DNA of 64,000 nucleotides from Cristatella mucedo (GCA_009760855.2 WPIO01000032.1:2425001-2489000), one strand, 5' to 3'. Numbered from the stretch's first letter, positions 1 to 10,535 are shown. A program made the numbers and translations. Notes: generated by a model not told the origin, from the sequence alone.

Positions 1-484
1 ATTGGAAAGTCTATAGAACTTTGTCTTTTGGATTCTCTTGGTAGATTGGATGGCAGCGTTACACTGTTTTAGGGCAGTGAGACTCCTCCCGAGTCAAAGA
101 GAGGTTATGCAGCTGCATCTTCAAGAACTTCTCGGGACCATAAGGATACGCAGTAACAGCTTTAAATACTCTTTGTGACAGTGTTTCGTTAAAGACCCAT
201 AAGCATATCATCCAGTTCTCCATAGGATGTTAGAAACATCCCACTTCCACCCAGATCCGGTCAAGGCCTCTCCTCTCCGATAGTGCTGCACTATGCCTTC
301 TCGAGATTTTAGAACCACACACATTCCTAATATGTGCTGCCCACAAAACAGATCAAGAGCAGCTTTGAGGAGCTTGTCGAACAGGCAGTCAGTATGGATG
401 CTCCTTGAGGAACTTGTCCAATGTCTGAGGCATTCACTTTCCCCTGCAAAGGTGTGCGTGCATTTGGAGAGGCGCTGCCTCCTG

Positions 485-712
485 CCGCCGACTAGGGCAC
501 ATCCTTTCCAACGGTCCTGAGCTGCTACTTCCATTCTACTCACTACCTCAACTGCTCTCTTGACTCTGCTATGCTTCCCACTTTCTCTTTGTTGCGTGAG
601 ATGAATTCTGTTGGCTACCGAATGCTTACCAAAAGCCGATTAGGCTGTGAGTGCGCTATTTCAAAACTCTACTGCGCAACATCCACATAGTCTTTTTGGC
701 TTTGTGAAGTTA
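485..712 (+). mobile_element. LINE family A, 3' fragment
   Basis: This is the 3' end of a CR1/L2-type LINE that recurs through the window. It carries the C-terminal reverse-transcriptase tail encoding a peptide like [11 protein letters not shown] and then the conserved run ending in the ctatacaaaactctcctgcg-like segment and 'tctttatgactttgtgg'. The closest other copy is 33601-33987 on the same strand. The copy is 5'-truncated and has lost its terminal acatt repeats. Confidence 0.7.
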
Positions 713-835
713 CAAGCAGAGGTCCAATTCCAAGCCATGCTGCAGCATTGTCTATGCTGAGGAAGTGCTAAAGCTATCTAGTCATTTCGAAATTATTTTA
801 GCAGTCCATTAGAGTTGGGCAAAGTCTTAGGATGA

Positions 836-954
836 CTGTCTCTGTCTGTCCGTCCGTCCCTCCCTCTCCCTCCCTCCCTCTCCCTCTCTCTCTCCCTCCC
901 TCTCCCTCTCCCTCTCCCTCTCCCTCTCCCTCTCCCTCTCCCTCTCTCCTCTCC

Positions 955-1050
<96 letters not shown>

Positions 1051-1065
1051 ATCTCCCTCTCTCAG
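836..1065 (+). repeat. Polypyrimidine microsatellite (CT)n with (CCCTCT)n
   Basis: About 230 bases of nearly pure pyrimidine, starting as tgtc/ccgt variants, passing through CCCTCT hexamers at 890-950 and ending as a (CT)n run. Open frames on both strands across it are artefacts of the repeat. Confidence 0.97.
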
Positions 1066-1649
1066 AGACAGCCAGACAGAGAAGCGTCGTCTGCTGCAGA
1101 TGTGCATGCAGTCCTCGTGCCTCAGGACAGGCCTCGGGTCAGGACACCGCATGCAGTTTCCCACGATTACGACGCCGGTGCTGACACCAGCTACTGTCCC
1201 TAGTGGCCACTTGGTTGTGCAGCAAGCATTCGATGGCTTCTCATAGATATTTATTTCCCACTTCAAATTTTGAAGGCCTAACTTCGACTGAAGCTGAATT
1301 CTCACTTGCATTGGCCGCTCTTTCATTTGTATCAGACCCTTCGTCCGACCCACTACGAGGAGCTGTATTAGGTGTACTAGAATAGCATGGTACCTGTGCA
1401 CACTGCCTTGGCCTTTATAATGCAATCATTCCATTCCACTATTCCGCTTCCCGCTGGTCCGCATGCAGAAATGGAATGTCGAGCTAACGCCCTATCTGTA
1501 GCATAGTGGCTGCGCTGTTCGGTGACCTAAACCGAACACCATTGAACAGGAGAAGGTAATAGGACCTCTTCCACTGAATACTTCTTCCGGGTGCTAGCTG
1601 TTCTCATTGGGTGCTTGCCTCTGTATTTTGAACTGACTAGGCCCACGTG
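1066..1649. other. Gene-free stretch, nothing recognised
   Basis: Unique-looking sequence with short open frames only. I see no splice-bounded exon, RNA gene or repeat family member. Confidence 0.4.
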
Positions 1650-1800
1650 CGATAATAATAAAATTAATAATAACTTATTTGTATGGCTAATAGTAATAAT
1701 AAATTTGTATGGCACCCTCAGATAATTTAATCTCTTTCTGGGCACTAATCATAGGCTGTAAAGGAAGCATGACCACTTGGTTAGTGGTAAAATGCATGGT
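1650..1800 (-). mobile_element. LINE family B, 3' end fragment
   Basis: Reading on the minus strand, this ends in the family B tail (agagattaa..ttatctgagggtgcc) and AT-rich ATT repeats. The ORF portion is missing. Confidence 0.55.
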
Positions 1801-1904
1801 GTCAAACATGCACAATTTCTTCCAGTCTATGCAATTAAGCGCTTATAGTTTGTACAAAAGCTAAGCCTGAAATGTACCTGAAGCTACCCACCCTTGCCTA
1901 GCTC

Positions 1905-2350
1905 TGCAGCTAGGCTAGTCTGTCATTGAGCATTGCATTTGCCAATTTAAACCACTTCTTGCCGACCTGCATGGGCTCAACCATGGGGGGGGGGGGGTTA
2001 TCGACTTGAAAGTTCTGTCACTCATTTTTAAGTAACCTCATTCTCTGGCTCTAGCCTACCTTTCACAGCATGTCCCCAGCCAGGCGAAGCATCGTACCAC
2101 AGCTCTTCTGACTCAAGTTGCTAAGCTATTTCTAAAACCAACCTCGAATCCTTCGCAGACGAACTTTTAGTTATTATGCTCCCAAAACCTGGAACTCAAC
2201 TCACTTCCGACTAAGGTCACGAAATGCCCTGACTGAATGACATTTAAACAGAAGCTAAAAGTGCACCCGCTCCATACAGCACTTGCTGGGTCCTTGTGGT
2301 TTGTCCTTCGTGTGCTTATGCAGGCTGATACTGTGCATTTGACCACTAAC
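1905..2350 (+). mobile_element. LINE family B, degraded 3' coding end
   Basis: The sequence aligns by eye with the better copy at 31720-32425. It contains the cagctaggct..gtctgtc block, the cgacctgca..ggct block, the 'APK.WNS' region near 2190 and the cttgtgtgcttatg..gctgacactgtgcat 3' UTR. A poly-G run (1986-1997) interrupts it and frameshifts are frequent, so it encodes nothing. Confidence 0.65.
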
Positions 2351-2352
2351 TA

Positions 2353-2405
2353 TATTGTAATGTAATGTATCTCCGTCTGTAACTCCACAAAGTCATAAAC
2401 ACCCA
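2353..2405 (-). mobile_element. LINE family A, extreme 3' end
   Basis: A short minus-strand piece carrying the family A terminus: acatt repeats followed by atctccgtctgtaactccac and aaagtcataa. It abuts the LINE B fragment on its left. Confidence 0.6.
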
Positions 2406-2592
2406 CAGGATCTTTACAACACCCACGGGGTCGTTACAATACACCCCATTGAAATCTCAGGAACTTACCAAAATCAGTCGTTACAAAGAAGCTCAAAAAG
2501 GAGAGCATCTAGTGAAGAAGCGGCCAGATTGTAGTCGTAAAATATAAGGATGAATGTGACATACCAATGCTGAGTACTCAACATACACTCGT

Positions 2593-2808
2593 TTGGTGAA
2601 CGGGCCCAGCCGTTCAAGGGATGGCAGAGAAGTCATTAGGCCTGTCTGCATTCTGGGTTATAATGACAATATGACCGGCATCTATTGGTATGATCAGCTG
2701 ACATCATACTGCAGCCTGCCGCAAAAGTACTGCAAGTGGTACAAGGCTATGGTCCTTAATTTTTTCGACATTGCAATGGCCAATATTTTCGAAATGCAGC
2801 CAATTTGA
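2593..2808 (+). pseudogene. piggyBac transposase fragment
   Basis: The 71-residue open frame contains a stretch of about 50 residues that looks like the C-terminal part of the piggyBac (DDE) transposase core. It reads RPVCILGYNDNM, then a YDQL segment equivalent to the family's D.YN..MGGVDR.DQ block, then a K..KWYKAMVLNFFDIAMAN helix matching the family's KWWK..FF.LLD.A..NA. The family's usual Gly-Gly-Val before the Asp is replaced. Only about a tenth of a normal 550-600 residue transposase is present and I see no flanking TTAA-bounded terminal repeats, so it is a relic. Assignment is from motif recognition alone. Confidence 0.6.
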
Positions 2809-2844
2809 TAAGTTTCAGACCTCAGCTTCGTGACTGAATTGATA

Positions 2845-3036
2845 CGTAATGGCTCACTAGGTAAGGTGGTTGCTTTTCACGACCTCGGCCCCGAGGTCGT
2901 GGGCTCGAATCCTGTGGTGGGCGATCCTTTATCGCCACTGCAAGCGGTGGTGATAGCCGTAAAGGCCTTTCTGTCGTTATACAAAAAGAGGCTGTTTAAT
3001 CAGCTAGTATTTATTTATTTTTATTTATTTATACTA
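2845..3036 (+). mobile_element. SINE family 2 (tRNA-derived)
   Basis: A tRNA-like head has an A-box-like segment (ggctcactaggtaaggtggt) and a B box (gggctcgaatcct). It is followed by the family body gcgatcctttatcgccactg, the gtgatagccgtaaaggc block, a ctatacaaaaagaggctg run and a TTTA-rich tail. At least four other good copies occur in the window. Confidence 0.85.
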
Positions 3037-3654
3037 CTAAACTAGTACCTGAAGCACAGCTAACGAGTAGTAGAAGCATGTGCAATTCACGCCTGTATGT
3101 GTTTGCTTACTCGCTGGAGATGATAGCAATCAACATTGCTCCTATCTATGGGTTTTATTTGGTACTGTGAACACCACATTTTTATAAGTTAAGAACTGGC
3201 AGATCACTGGCGATGTATCGAAATCGTAATGCAATTTAGCTACTACAGATTATAGCATGTGATCCTTGACCCAAGTTATTGTACGGTGTCTTGGAAAGGG
3301 TGGGTAGCTTCACTGGGGTCAGCCTCAGCTTTTGTTTAAACGTTGAAGCCTCTGCAGCACTATAGTTGCAGGTTCTGCCTCAAGTTATCGGGGCATGGAT
3401 TGCAGAACGAAGCGAATGTTTATGTCCAACGCTAGGGTACCTTGCTAAGCTATGGTTGCATTACACTGTGTCATTTTTTGAGCCTGTCTTTCTCCTTTTC
3501 AAAGACTGCTGGTGATGCATGCTTTTGCTGATGATTCTCAGATTATGGAAATCACTTTCAGTTATTATGCAATGATACTTTCAGTTCTTATATGTATTTT
3601 AGCGCTCATTGTTAACTATCCTTAGCTGCTAATTATTGACTACCTTTTCCTTGG
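3037..3654. other. Gene-free stretch, nothing recognised
   Basis: AT-rich unique sequence following the SINE tail. No exon-like open frame or repeat family was recognised. Confidence 0.35.
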
Positions 3655-3775
3655 CAGGTCTGGTTTGCTCTGCTTAGACTTATTCTTTGTTCTGAATGGA
3701 AAACTGTTGGCTATCAGTTGGTTACCAAAAGCTGTGTAGGCTTGGAATATGCTATGTAAAGCTCTTTACCATATA
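3655..3775 (+). mobile_element. LINE family A, very degraded 3' piece
   Basis: Only scattered blocks of the family A 3' coding end remain: the tctgcttag..ttctttgttctga region, ttggctatcagttggttacc and aaaagc..taggcttgg. Identity to the better copies is low. Confidence 0.4.
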
Positions 3776-3999
3776 ACCACTTATCCATCGGGGCATTGTC
3801 GGAAATGTGGAGATGAATTGATTGATGCAAGTGCCATAAAAAGTTTCAGTGGCTGCTAGAAAAGGCCAAAGTCTGATGATTAAGACCTCTCTCGACGGGA
3901 CTGGCTCAGATGCAGCACCCTTTAGGAATCACAGTATCAATCCATACTAAATAAAGTAGTTCTCATAGTATTCAGCAGCAGGAGAAGCAGGTTATACCA

Positions 4000-4560
4000 G
4001 TAAACACCTTTCTAAAGTAAAAAAATTACGTTTAAAACTGGCGTCTAACCAATGATGGTGAACCTTGCTAAATAAGAACGTACACTCAGGGGCAAAAAGC
4101 CACCCCTGCCGAAACTTGAAATTTGTTTGGGTAACAAGAGGGTTTTCAACGATTCGAGGCATACTGAAGTTATGCAAAAATATTATATTGACAGCCCTAC
4201 AAACACATGCTGATGGTGTATATGCGTTTCGTGTGCCGTCATCCCACCACGGTTCTTCATGATCTCCCTTTTCTGGCCAGGCATAAAGGCCAAAAGCTTC
4301 TGAATCGTACGTTCTGCTGTAGCATGTTTCACTGTGCTTTGCGTTTTAATGAAAAAGTCGCCTACTGGTATGACCGAACATCCTGCCTCAGATGCCTGGT
4401 GGTTTTGCTTCATAGCCGTTCTGTTGGGTTCAAATCAGGCGGCTAGCTTGGCCATAGCATCAGACACAAACAAGGGTTTGTCAAAAAGTATTCTACTTAA
4501 GCTATTGTTGGTAAGGCAAGTTGGATTTTTTTAAAGCTGTAATACTCTGCATGGGGATCG
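4000..4560 (-). pseudogene. Tc1/mariner transposase relic
   Basis: On the minus strand, near 4410-4450, one frame reads WPS, a stop, then PPDLNPTERL. This is the W-P-x-x-S-P-D-L-N-P-x-E motif that precedes the last catalytic acid of Tc1-type DD34E transposases. Open frames on either side are broken into different phases. I could not place terminal inverted repeats, so the limits are approximate. Confidence 0.45.
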
Positions 4561-5398
4561 TTAAATTTAGCAGCAAGATAATGACCCTAAGTATACTGCT
4601 AGGCCAATGAAGTACTTATTAAGTAAGTGTTACAGTAGTTTTGCATATCGATTGGCCTTTGTAGTATTTTAGTTCTCTGGTGAAAATTAAGATGTTATGC
4701 TTAGGATAACCAACATGCAATCAAAAAGATTGACTGTGATAGTAACATTTTTGTCTTGCCATGCTTTGACTAGCCCCAGCACCCCAGTACCATCGTTGTT
4801 TGAGTGGTTGATGCATTTAGCCATATGGATTAGTGAATGCCTGCAATTAAAGCCATTCCTGAAGTCGTTCGTTTACCTTGCATGCATTGGCTTAAGACGC
4901 AATGTGTGTCTTGTGCGAGCATGCATCAAGGGTGTAGTGAAGGTTCTGCTGCCGTGCTGTACTACTGCATGCCCTTCTCAAAAGCCAGGACACACATCCT
5001 TTTTTTGGGGGCGGGGTTGGTCCTTGCTGAGACTGGCTGGTTGGGCAAGGTCAGAGTGCAGCCCTCCCATTTGAAGGGTCACCCTCCTTGGCAAATTCTT
5101 GGCTATGTCGCCGACGTGTGCAGTCGGCGGTTTAGCCCCCCTCCCTTTAACGAATCGCTTGCTTTGCGGCCGTGCAGTAAATTGATGCAGCTAGGCAGTC
5201 ATAAATGGGGGTCATGATGCATCTCCGAAAGCATAGCCACTTGTATCATTCTTGTACTTTGCCAAAATTAGTATCGTTTGCTTGAACGTCTGGTTCGGTA
5301 GTGAACGAACCTGTCTAGTTGCTGTCTAGCCGGTCTCGGTTTAGTTTGCTTTACCGGCACTCTAAGCCCTTCGAGCGACCACTCTGCTCGCACTGTAG
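4561..5398. other. Intron or upstream sequence of the NFKBIL1-like gene
   Basis: No repeat is recognised and no ankyrin-type exon is visible. The 3' end is a good splice acceptor (ctctgctcgcactgtag) at 5398. Upstream exons of the gene must lie before this window, or be too short or diverged to see. Confidence 0.5.
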
Positions 5399-5982
5399 AT
5401 CGTGAAGAACAAGAGACGTACGATCGGTGGGCAGACAGAATCGATGAGCAGCGAAGGCAGAAGCGAAGGCAGCACTTTGAGCAGCACGAGCGTCGGGGAC
5501 GGCAAGGCCTCGGACAGGAGGCTGCTGGCAATCGACAGCCTCCGCCGTGCCCACATCCCGGCGGAGACTCGGGCGGCCAGAGGAAGCGCGTACTCGGACC
5601 CGAGAGACCGAAACGGCTCGCCGCCAGCTTGCAGCTGCCCGCTGCAGTAAAGCGTGCCCGGCACGAGACTGCCATGCAGCGAGCACTGCAGCGGCCTGCA
5701 GATGCTCCCCCCCTGGGCTTGGCCGAGTTCCCGTGGCCGACTGGTAGTGGCTCGACGACAGCCTCTGCTGCTGACATGGTGAGCATTCTGCTGTGCGATG
5801 TCGACATGACCGACGTCGGAGCAGTCAGAGCCCGTGCGAAAGAGCTGCAGAAGACGTGGCATCCAGACAAGATCGAGCAGAGGTTTGGTGCAGCGCTGCT
5901 TCAGTCAGCAAGGGCTACCATCCTCGACAAAGTGAAAGAGATCGCTCAGCTTCTCAATGCTCACATGCAGCAGAAGTCCTAG
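5399..5982 (+). CDS. NFKBIL1: NF-kappa-B inhibitor-like protein 1, C-terminal exon
   Basis: This terminal exon of 584 bases starts after a tag acceptor with two bases completing a split codon, then 193 codons and a TAG at 5980. Three blocks match my memory of vertebrate NFKBIL1 in order: an acidic/aromatic start with ETYDRWADRIDEQRRQK (human counterpart ESFSAWSDRL), a basic low-complexity middle rich in Gln, Arg and Pro, and a J-like end with EFPWP, then LQKTWHPDKIEQRFG, then a helix ending LNAHMQQK. The human protein has VPWP, WHPDRFLQRF and LNRHAE at these points. Family proteins are about 380 residues with N-terminal ankyrin repeats; those exons are not seen here. NFKBIL1 is nuclear and has been linked to inhibition of NF-kB signalling and to pre-mRNA splicing. 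The exon is GC-rich compared with its surroundings. The frame and the domain order make this a confident call. Confidence 0.88.
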
Positions 5983-6286
5983 CTTAAAGTCATCGCGAGG
6001 TAGTGATGCTTGCACCCACACCTTTTTTCATGACTTATTTATTAAATATGGGTGATATTCCTCCAGTGTTTTGGCCATCAAGAATGTTTTTACTTTTACC
6101 CACTAGCAGATCTGACACAACTGTTTCTGAACAATTCAACCACTTCACTATGAAAGGATAGCCTGTATTTGCTGACGTAGTTGGTGAAGCAGGCCCTTCT
6201 AATCTTGCTGTTTGTTGTTAATGTTGAAAATCTTTAAAGGAGGAGAAATTAAAAAGTATTGAAAATTAGGTTTAAGTTCGTCTTAC

Positions 6287-6292
6287 AATAAA
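6287..6292 (+). other. Candidate polyadenylation signal for the NFKBIL1-like gene
   Basis: A canonical AATAAA lies about 305 bases after the stop codon of the terminal exon. No competing closer AATAAA was noticed. Confidence 0.45.
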
Positions 6293-6404
6293 AATACTAA
6301 TAATAAAAACTATTTTGAATGCACAATTCCATGTTCAATTTCAACAAAATAAGCATGTTTTAGTCACACATGCAAATTAGTAAATTATTTCCCCCCCCCC
6401 CGAT

Positions 6405-6515
6405 ATTTTAGTATTATAGTAATAATAATAACACACTTGATAAAGTGCCCTCAGAGAACTCATATCTCTTTGTGGGAGTTTTATATTTTCTGCAAATGAA
6501 ACACAATTTTATTAT
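6405..6515 (-). mobile_element. LINE family B, 3' end fragment
   Basis: A minus-strand tail: ATT repeats, then a cttgataaagtgccctcag block and agaga..ttctct hairpin arms as in other family B 3' ends. No coding part remains. Confidence 0.55.
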
Positions 6516-6618
6516 TGCTTTACATATTAGCCATGTGTAAGTTTAAATACGTTGACGTACACTATACAGTTACGGAAGTGAAAAGGGTTAGGTAATACCG
6601 CCAGTGTTTTCTGTTTCA

Positions 6619-6975
6619 TAATGTAATGTAACATATCTCCGTCTGTAACTCCACAAGCCATAAAGACTGTGTGGGTGTTTCGCAGGAGAGTTTTGTATAG
6701 CACACTCACTGCCTAAACAGCTTTCGGTAGGCATCCGGCAACCAACAGACTTCATCTCATGCAGCAACGAGAAAGTGGGAAGTATAGCAGAGTCAGGAGA
6801 GCAGTTGAGGTAGTGATTAGCATGGAAGTAGCAGCTCAGTTCTGCTGAAAAGGATGAGCCATAGTCGGCAGCAGGAGATTAGTTGTCGTTCCGTAAGGAT
6901 TGTGGAAGTGAGTTTCACTGTCTAGGACCTGCAGAGCTACAGCTTCTGTCGCCAACGGTCTTTAAGCTGAATAGC
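6619..6975 (-). mobile_element. LINE family A, 3' fragment
   Basis: It starts with the acatt-repeat terminus (aatgtaatgtaacatatctc) and runs through the gcacactcac..gcctaa block, cagagtcaggagagcagttg and the agtcggcagcaggag segment of the family A 3' coding end. It is 5'-truncated. Confidence 0.75.
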
Positions 6976-7738
6976 AAGCTACCAGGGCCCTCTGTAACTA
7001 AGTAGTCCATTGCAGGCGTACCGATTAAATCGTGGGATGGGATATGCATCATGTTTTTTTTTATTTACAAACAGATTTTACCAGGAAACCATATTTTGAA
7101 ACTATCCTTATAGTAGTACTCTAAACATTAGTAATTATTACTAACGAAGCGCAGAAGCACCTATTAACTATTAAATCGAATGAGCAGCCTAATGATAGCA
7201 TTGAATGAGTAGTTTAGCATCACTGATAAATTCAGTTTTAAAATTAAATACCATGCATGTAAGTGCTTAGCTTTGCTAAGGCTCAGTTGCATTGACTCAC
7301 TGACTGGAAAATCATGATTATGATCAATGGCCGGGCATTTGCCCCTACAGCTGAAATCGAGTCCTGGTTTGCTCCCTGTTGCTTGGCCCCCAACTGACTC
7401 CAATGACGAAATTATGTCCCTATGCCACTTATGAGCGACCGACGAGTTCGTCTCGAATAAATACTATGATATGATTGCGCATGGTAATTTTTCATAACTT
7501 GCAGTTAGTCCCCCTGCGTGAAAATGATGAATAAAAATGAAAAATCTGAGGGTCTTGCCCCCAGATGAAAATCCTGGCTGCCCCTCTGATTATAACGCTC
7601 AGATCTGTCCCAGTTAGCTCTTTATCTTTATCCGTTCCACTGAGATTTTCAGTGTTACAATTTATAATTAAATAACAAGCAAATCAAATGCCTGCAGATG
7701 ACTATTTCCTGGTTCATTGCTCAAATTAATGAGTGCAT
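6976..7738. other. Gene-free stretch, nothing recognised
   Basis: AT-rich with short open frames. I see no repeat family or spliceable exon. Confidence 0.35.
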
Positions 7739-7890
7739 TGCCGAGCTGGTTTGGTCCAGCAGTTAGGGTGCTCGCCCCGACCAAGGTCTGGCTGAGGTCG
7801 TGGGCTCGAGCCCCGAGGCATATGTGAAGCGCCTGAATAGAGATTAAGTTCTCTTGGGGCGCTATATAAATGAATTATATTTATTTATCC
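7739..7890 (+). mobile_element. SINE family 1 (tRNA-derived, LINE-like tail)
   Basis: The tRNA-like head is gccgagctggtttggt plus gttagggtgctcg, with a B box ggctcgagcccc. The 3' part reads aagcgcctgaatagagatta, then agttctcttggggcgctata and a TTTA-rich end, which closely resembles the tail of LINE family B. Other copies are at 45956-46098 and, inverted, 63433-63578. Confidence 0.85.
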
Positions 7891-8620
7891 TGTAATTGCA
7901 TATGCAAATTAGTAAGTTGTTTCCCCCTGATGTTTTTGATGACACTTATTGCTTTACCATTGTATTAGTGCTATAGAGGCCTTGGCAAACATCCTGAAAG
8001 TCAAAGCCGCAGAGCACATTAATAAACGTAACCGCTGAGATTATAAGATGGTGGTAGTCTCGAGTCGCCCCCCTGCTGCTCCAGTGAATGCAACGCTGGC
8101 ATAATTGTGAAGCACCATAGTGCAAGGGACCAGGTTGAGACGTGGCATTGATATATGCATATCTCGATAAATCGTTTCAAACTCAAAAATCATCTATACA
8201 AAACCTAGGAATCTCTTTTATTGCTTCTCGAATCCTTTTAAACCGTGCTTGGCTGATGGTCGTGTATGCTCAGAATAGCTTGCTACAAAAGATGCCAGAC
8301 CCAATAGTTGTTACATTTTCAGAGATGAATACTTATTAATTCCGTTCTTCTCAGACTTTTGACTGCGAAACACACTGATATTCTTCGAAAATAGCGATAG
8401 TGTTGGTAGCAGAAAGCTGCTTCATATACTGAAAACGATTATTTCACATGTTTGTATCTGTACAGTATACCAAAGTAGTAGGATGCAAGATTTCGTGCTC
8501 ACAGTCAATTTCAAGTTGTGAGTTTTGTTTCCCACTTCAATAAAACACCGAAGCATTTTTGATTATGTGTTAAATTCGTGGGTCCCAGGATGGGCGCATT
8601 TTCGGACTATTAGCATGCGC
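7891..8620. other. Gene-free stretch, nothing recognised
   Basis: Mostly AT-rich unique sequence. The 65-codon frame at 8142 has no recognisable similarity. Confidence 0.35.
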
Positions 8621-8622
8621 AT

Positions 8623-8629
8623 TCACACA

Positions 8630-8682
<53 letters not shown>

Positions 8683-8790
8683 AGACACACAGACACACAC
8701 ACACACACCGTGCAGCGCACACACACACACACACACACACACACTCAAAAGTACCCACACATATACACACACATTCACTCAAAAGCACAA
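8623..8790 (+). repeat. (CA)n microsatellite
   Basis: Interrupted CA repeat with short acag/agag and gtgcagcg interruptions. Long frames through it (His-Thr or Val-Cys runs) are repeat artefacts. Confidence 0.97.
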
Positions 8791-9699
8791 ATACGAACAC
8801 AACAGTCATAAGCACACACACAGACAAATGTTTGTTTTGCATTGTAATTATCATTGCAAGAATCAAAAAGTGACGGGGCAAGACGGATATCGAATGTACA
8901 TAGTGAGCAGCAATCGCCAGCAGACTTAAGTCTGCTGGAGCTTCACGGAGATCTTGGCGACAGCCCTTAAATGGTCCTAAAGGGGCACATCCAGAAGTTG
9001 TGCTCCATGCTCTGAACAGTGCCGTTGTCACCGGCACATGCATGCATGTCTTTTATATATCAGCGGCAGACCAGCTTTGCTAATGATTGCTATGCGATGA
9101 TAAAACAGGCATACTTTGCAATGGGGCTAATTTCATCATGCAGAACAGTCATTGCAAAACAGGGCATCAAGATTCAGGGCCTAGGATAAATGCTACCTGT
9201 CAAGCTTGGTGGTGAAGATTTCCAGCTTAGAGTGAATGGGTTTACCTGTAACTAATAGGTTACTTTTGCCATTTCAAAGTAAGATAGTGCTATCAATGCA
9301 GGTTTAGAGATTCTCACGTATCGGAGTGCCCGAAAAAGGATTAAAGCACAGGTACAGCAGTGCCGGCATAGAAATGAAAGCCACCATTGTCCTTAGCGAT
9401 CAAGTGTGAAACCTGTCAGGAAGCCTTGGTGGGAAAATGTCGACCAGGCACACCAGCAGAGCGGTATTAGCCACCTCATATAAGCCACATACAGGTAAAG
9501 TGGTCATTGCGTGACCAACTGCAGCATCCATTAAAACGGGGGGGGGGTGTGTGTGCCAGAGTGAGAGTCAAGAAAACACAAAGCAAGTGATGAGAGAGAC
9601 AGGTCGACATTAAATGGAGTAAGAGATTTAGAACATGGAGAAATAGAAGGAAGAGGGGCAGCAATTCGATTATCCACAAAGCTTTAACAATTACAGCAA
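8791..9699. other. Gene-free stretch, nothing recognised
   Basis: No gene or clear repeat member, apart from a short poly-G run near 9538-9547. Confidence 0.35.
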
Positions 9700-9845
9700 C
9701 ATAATAATATTAACAATACATTCGTATAGCACCCTCAGAGAACTTAATCTCTGTCTACACACTTTAAACATGCTGCAAAGGAAGTGTGATCGAATGCTTA
9801 GTGGTGGCATGCTTAATAGCAATAAGTATAACATGGTTTGAGATA
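9700..9845 (-). mobile_element. LINE family B, 3' end fragment
   Basis: ATT repeats, then ttcgtatagcaccctcagag and aacttaatctctgtct, i.e. the inverted family B tail, followed by a degraded 3' UTR. Confidence 0.6.
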
Positions 9846-9868
9846 CCATCACTTTTAGGTTCCTTTAT

Positions 9869-10045
9869 GACCGCGATGGCACACTAGGTAAGGCGGTTGC
9901 ACGACCTAGCTTCCGAAGTCGTGGGTTCGATTCCTGCTGTGGGCGATTCTGTATCGCCACTGCAAGCGGTGGTGATAGCCGTAAAGGCTCTTCCGTCGCT
10001 ATACAAAAAGAGGCTGTTTAATCTGCTAGGATTTATTTATTTATT
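9869..10045 (+). mobile_element. SINE family 2 (tRNA-derived)
   Basis: Well-preserved copy: A-box region ggcacactaggtaaggcggt, B box gggttcgattcctg, the gcgattctgtatcgccact block, gtgatagccgtaaaggctct and a TTTA tail. The tail directly abuts a LINE family B fragment on the same strand. Confidence 0.88.
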
Positions 10046-10535
10046 CTTTGGCTCCAGCCTACTTATCTGGTCTACTCCCTCCCCAGACTAAGCATGGTAA
10101 CACCTGCTTTTCGGAATCTAATCGTTTATCTCCACCTCGTATGAACCTCAAATACTTTGGAGACTGTGCCTTTAGTTCGTACGCTCCTAAAGCCTGGAAC
10201 TCACTTCCGACTGGCATCAAGATATCTCCCTGACTTGGCCACATTTAAAAAGAAACTAAAAATGCATCTATTATCACATCCTTCCGTGGGTCCATGTGTA
10301 TCGTCCTTTGTGTGCTTATGCATGCTGCCACTGTGCATGCGGCCACTAACATATTTGCATTCTGACCTTGTGCATGTCACCTCTAACCATGTTATGCTTG
10401 TTGTCATTGAGCATGCTAACACTTACCATCCATCCGATCATGCTTCCTTTAGAGCAAATGTAAAGTGTCTTGAAAGAGGTTGAGTTCTCTGAAGGCACTT
10501 TATCAAGTGTATTATTAATATTATTATTATTAGGG
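10046..10535 (+). mobile_element. LINE family B, 3' end with coding remnant
   Basis: It starts inside the C-terminal domain of the LINE ORF2 (SSLLIWSTP.. and [18 protein letters not shown], near 10160-10210). It continues through the 3' UTR (gtgcttatgcatgctgccac) and finishes with the hairpin tail aaagaggttgagttctctga and ATT repeats. Frameshifts break the coding part. Confidence 0.85.

Noticed and set aside
793-1425. 210-codon minus-strand frame with Arg-Glu runs
   Set aside because: Most of it is the CT/CCCTCT microsatellite read on the other strand; flanks have no domain.
2845-3036. tRNA gene
   Set aside because: A- and B-box-like sequences are present, but the same unit with identical non-tRNA body and tail recurs at several sites; it is a SINE. 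The same applies to the SINE 1 copies.
5268-5870. 200-, 166- and 111-codon minus-strand frames
   Set aside because: They lie opposite the GC-rich NFKBIL1 exon, whose plus-strand frame has clear homology and a splice acceptor.
8570-9043. 134- and 157-codon frames with His-Thr or Val-Cys runs
   Set aside because: Translations of the CA repeat.
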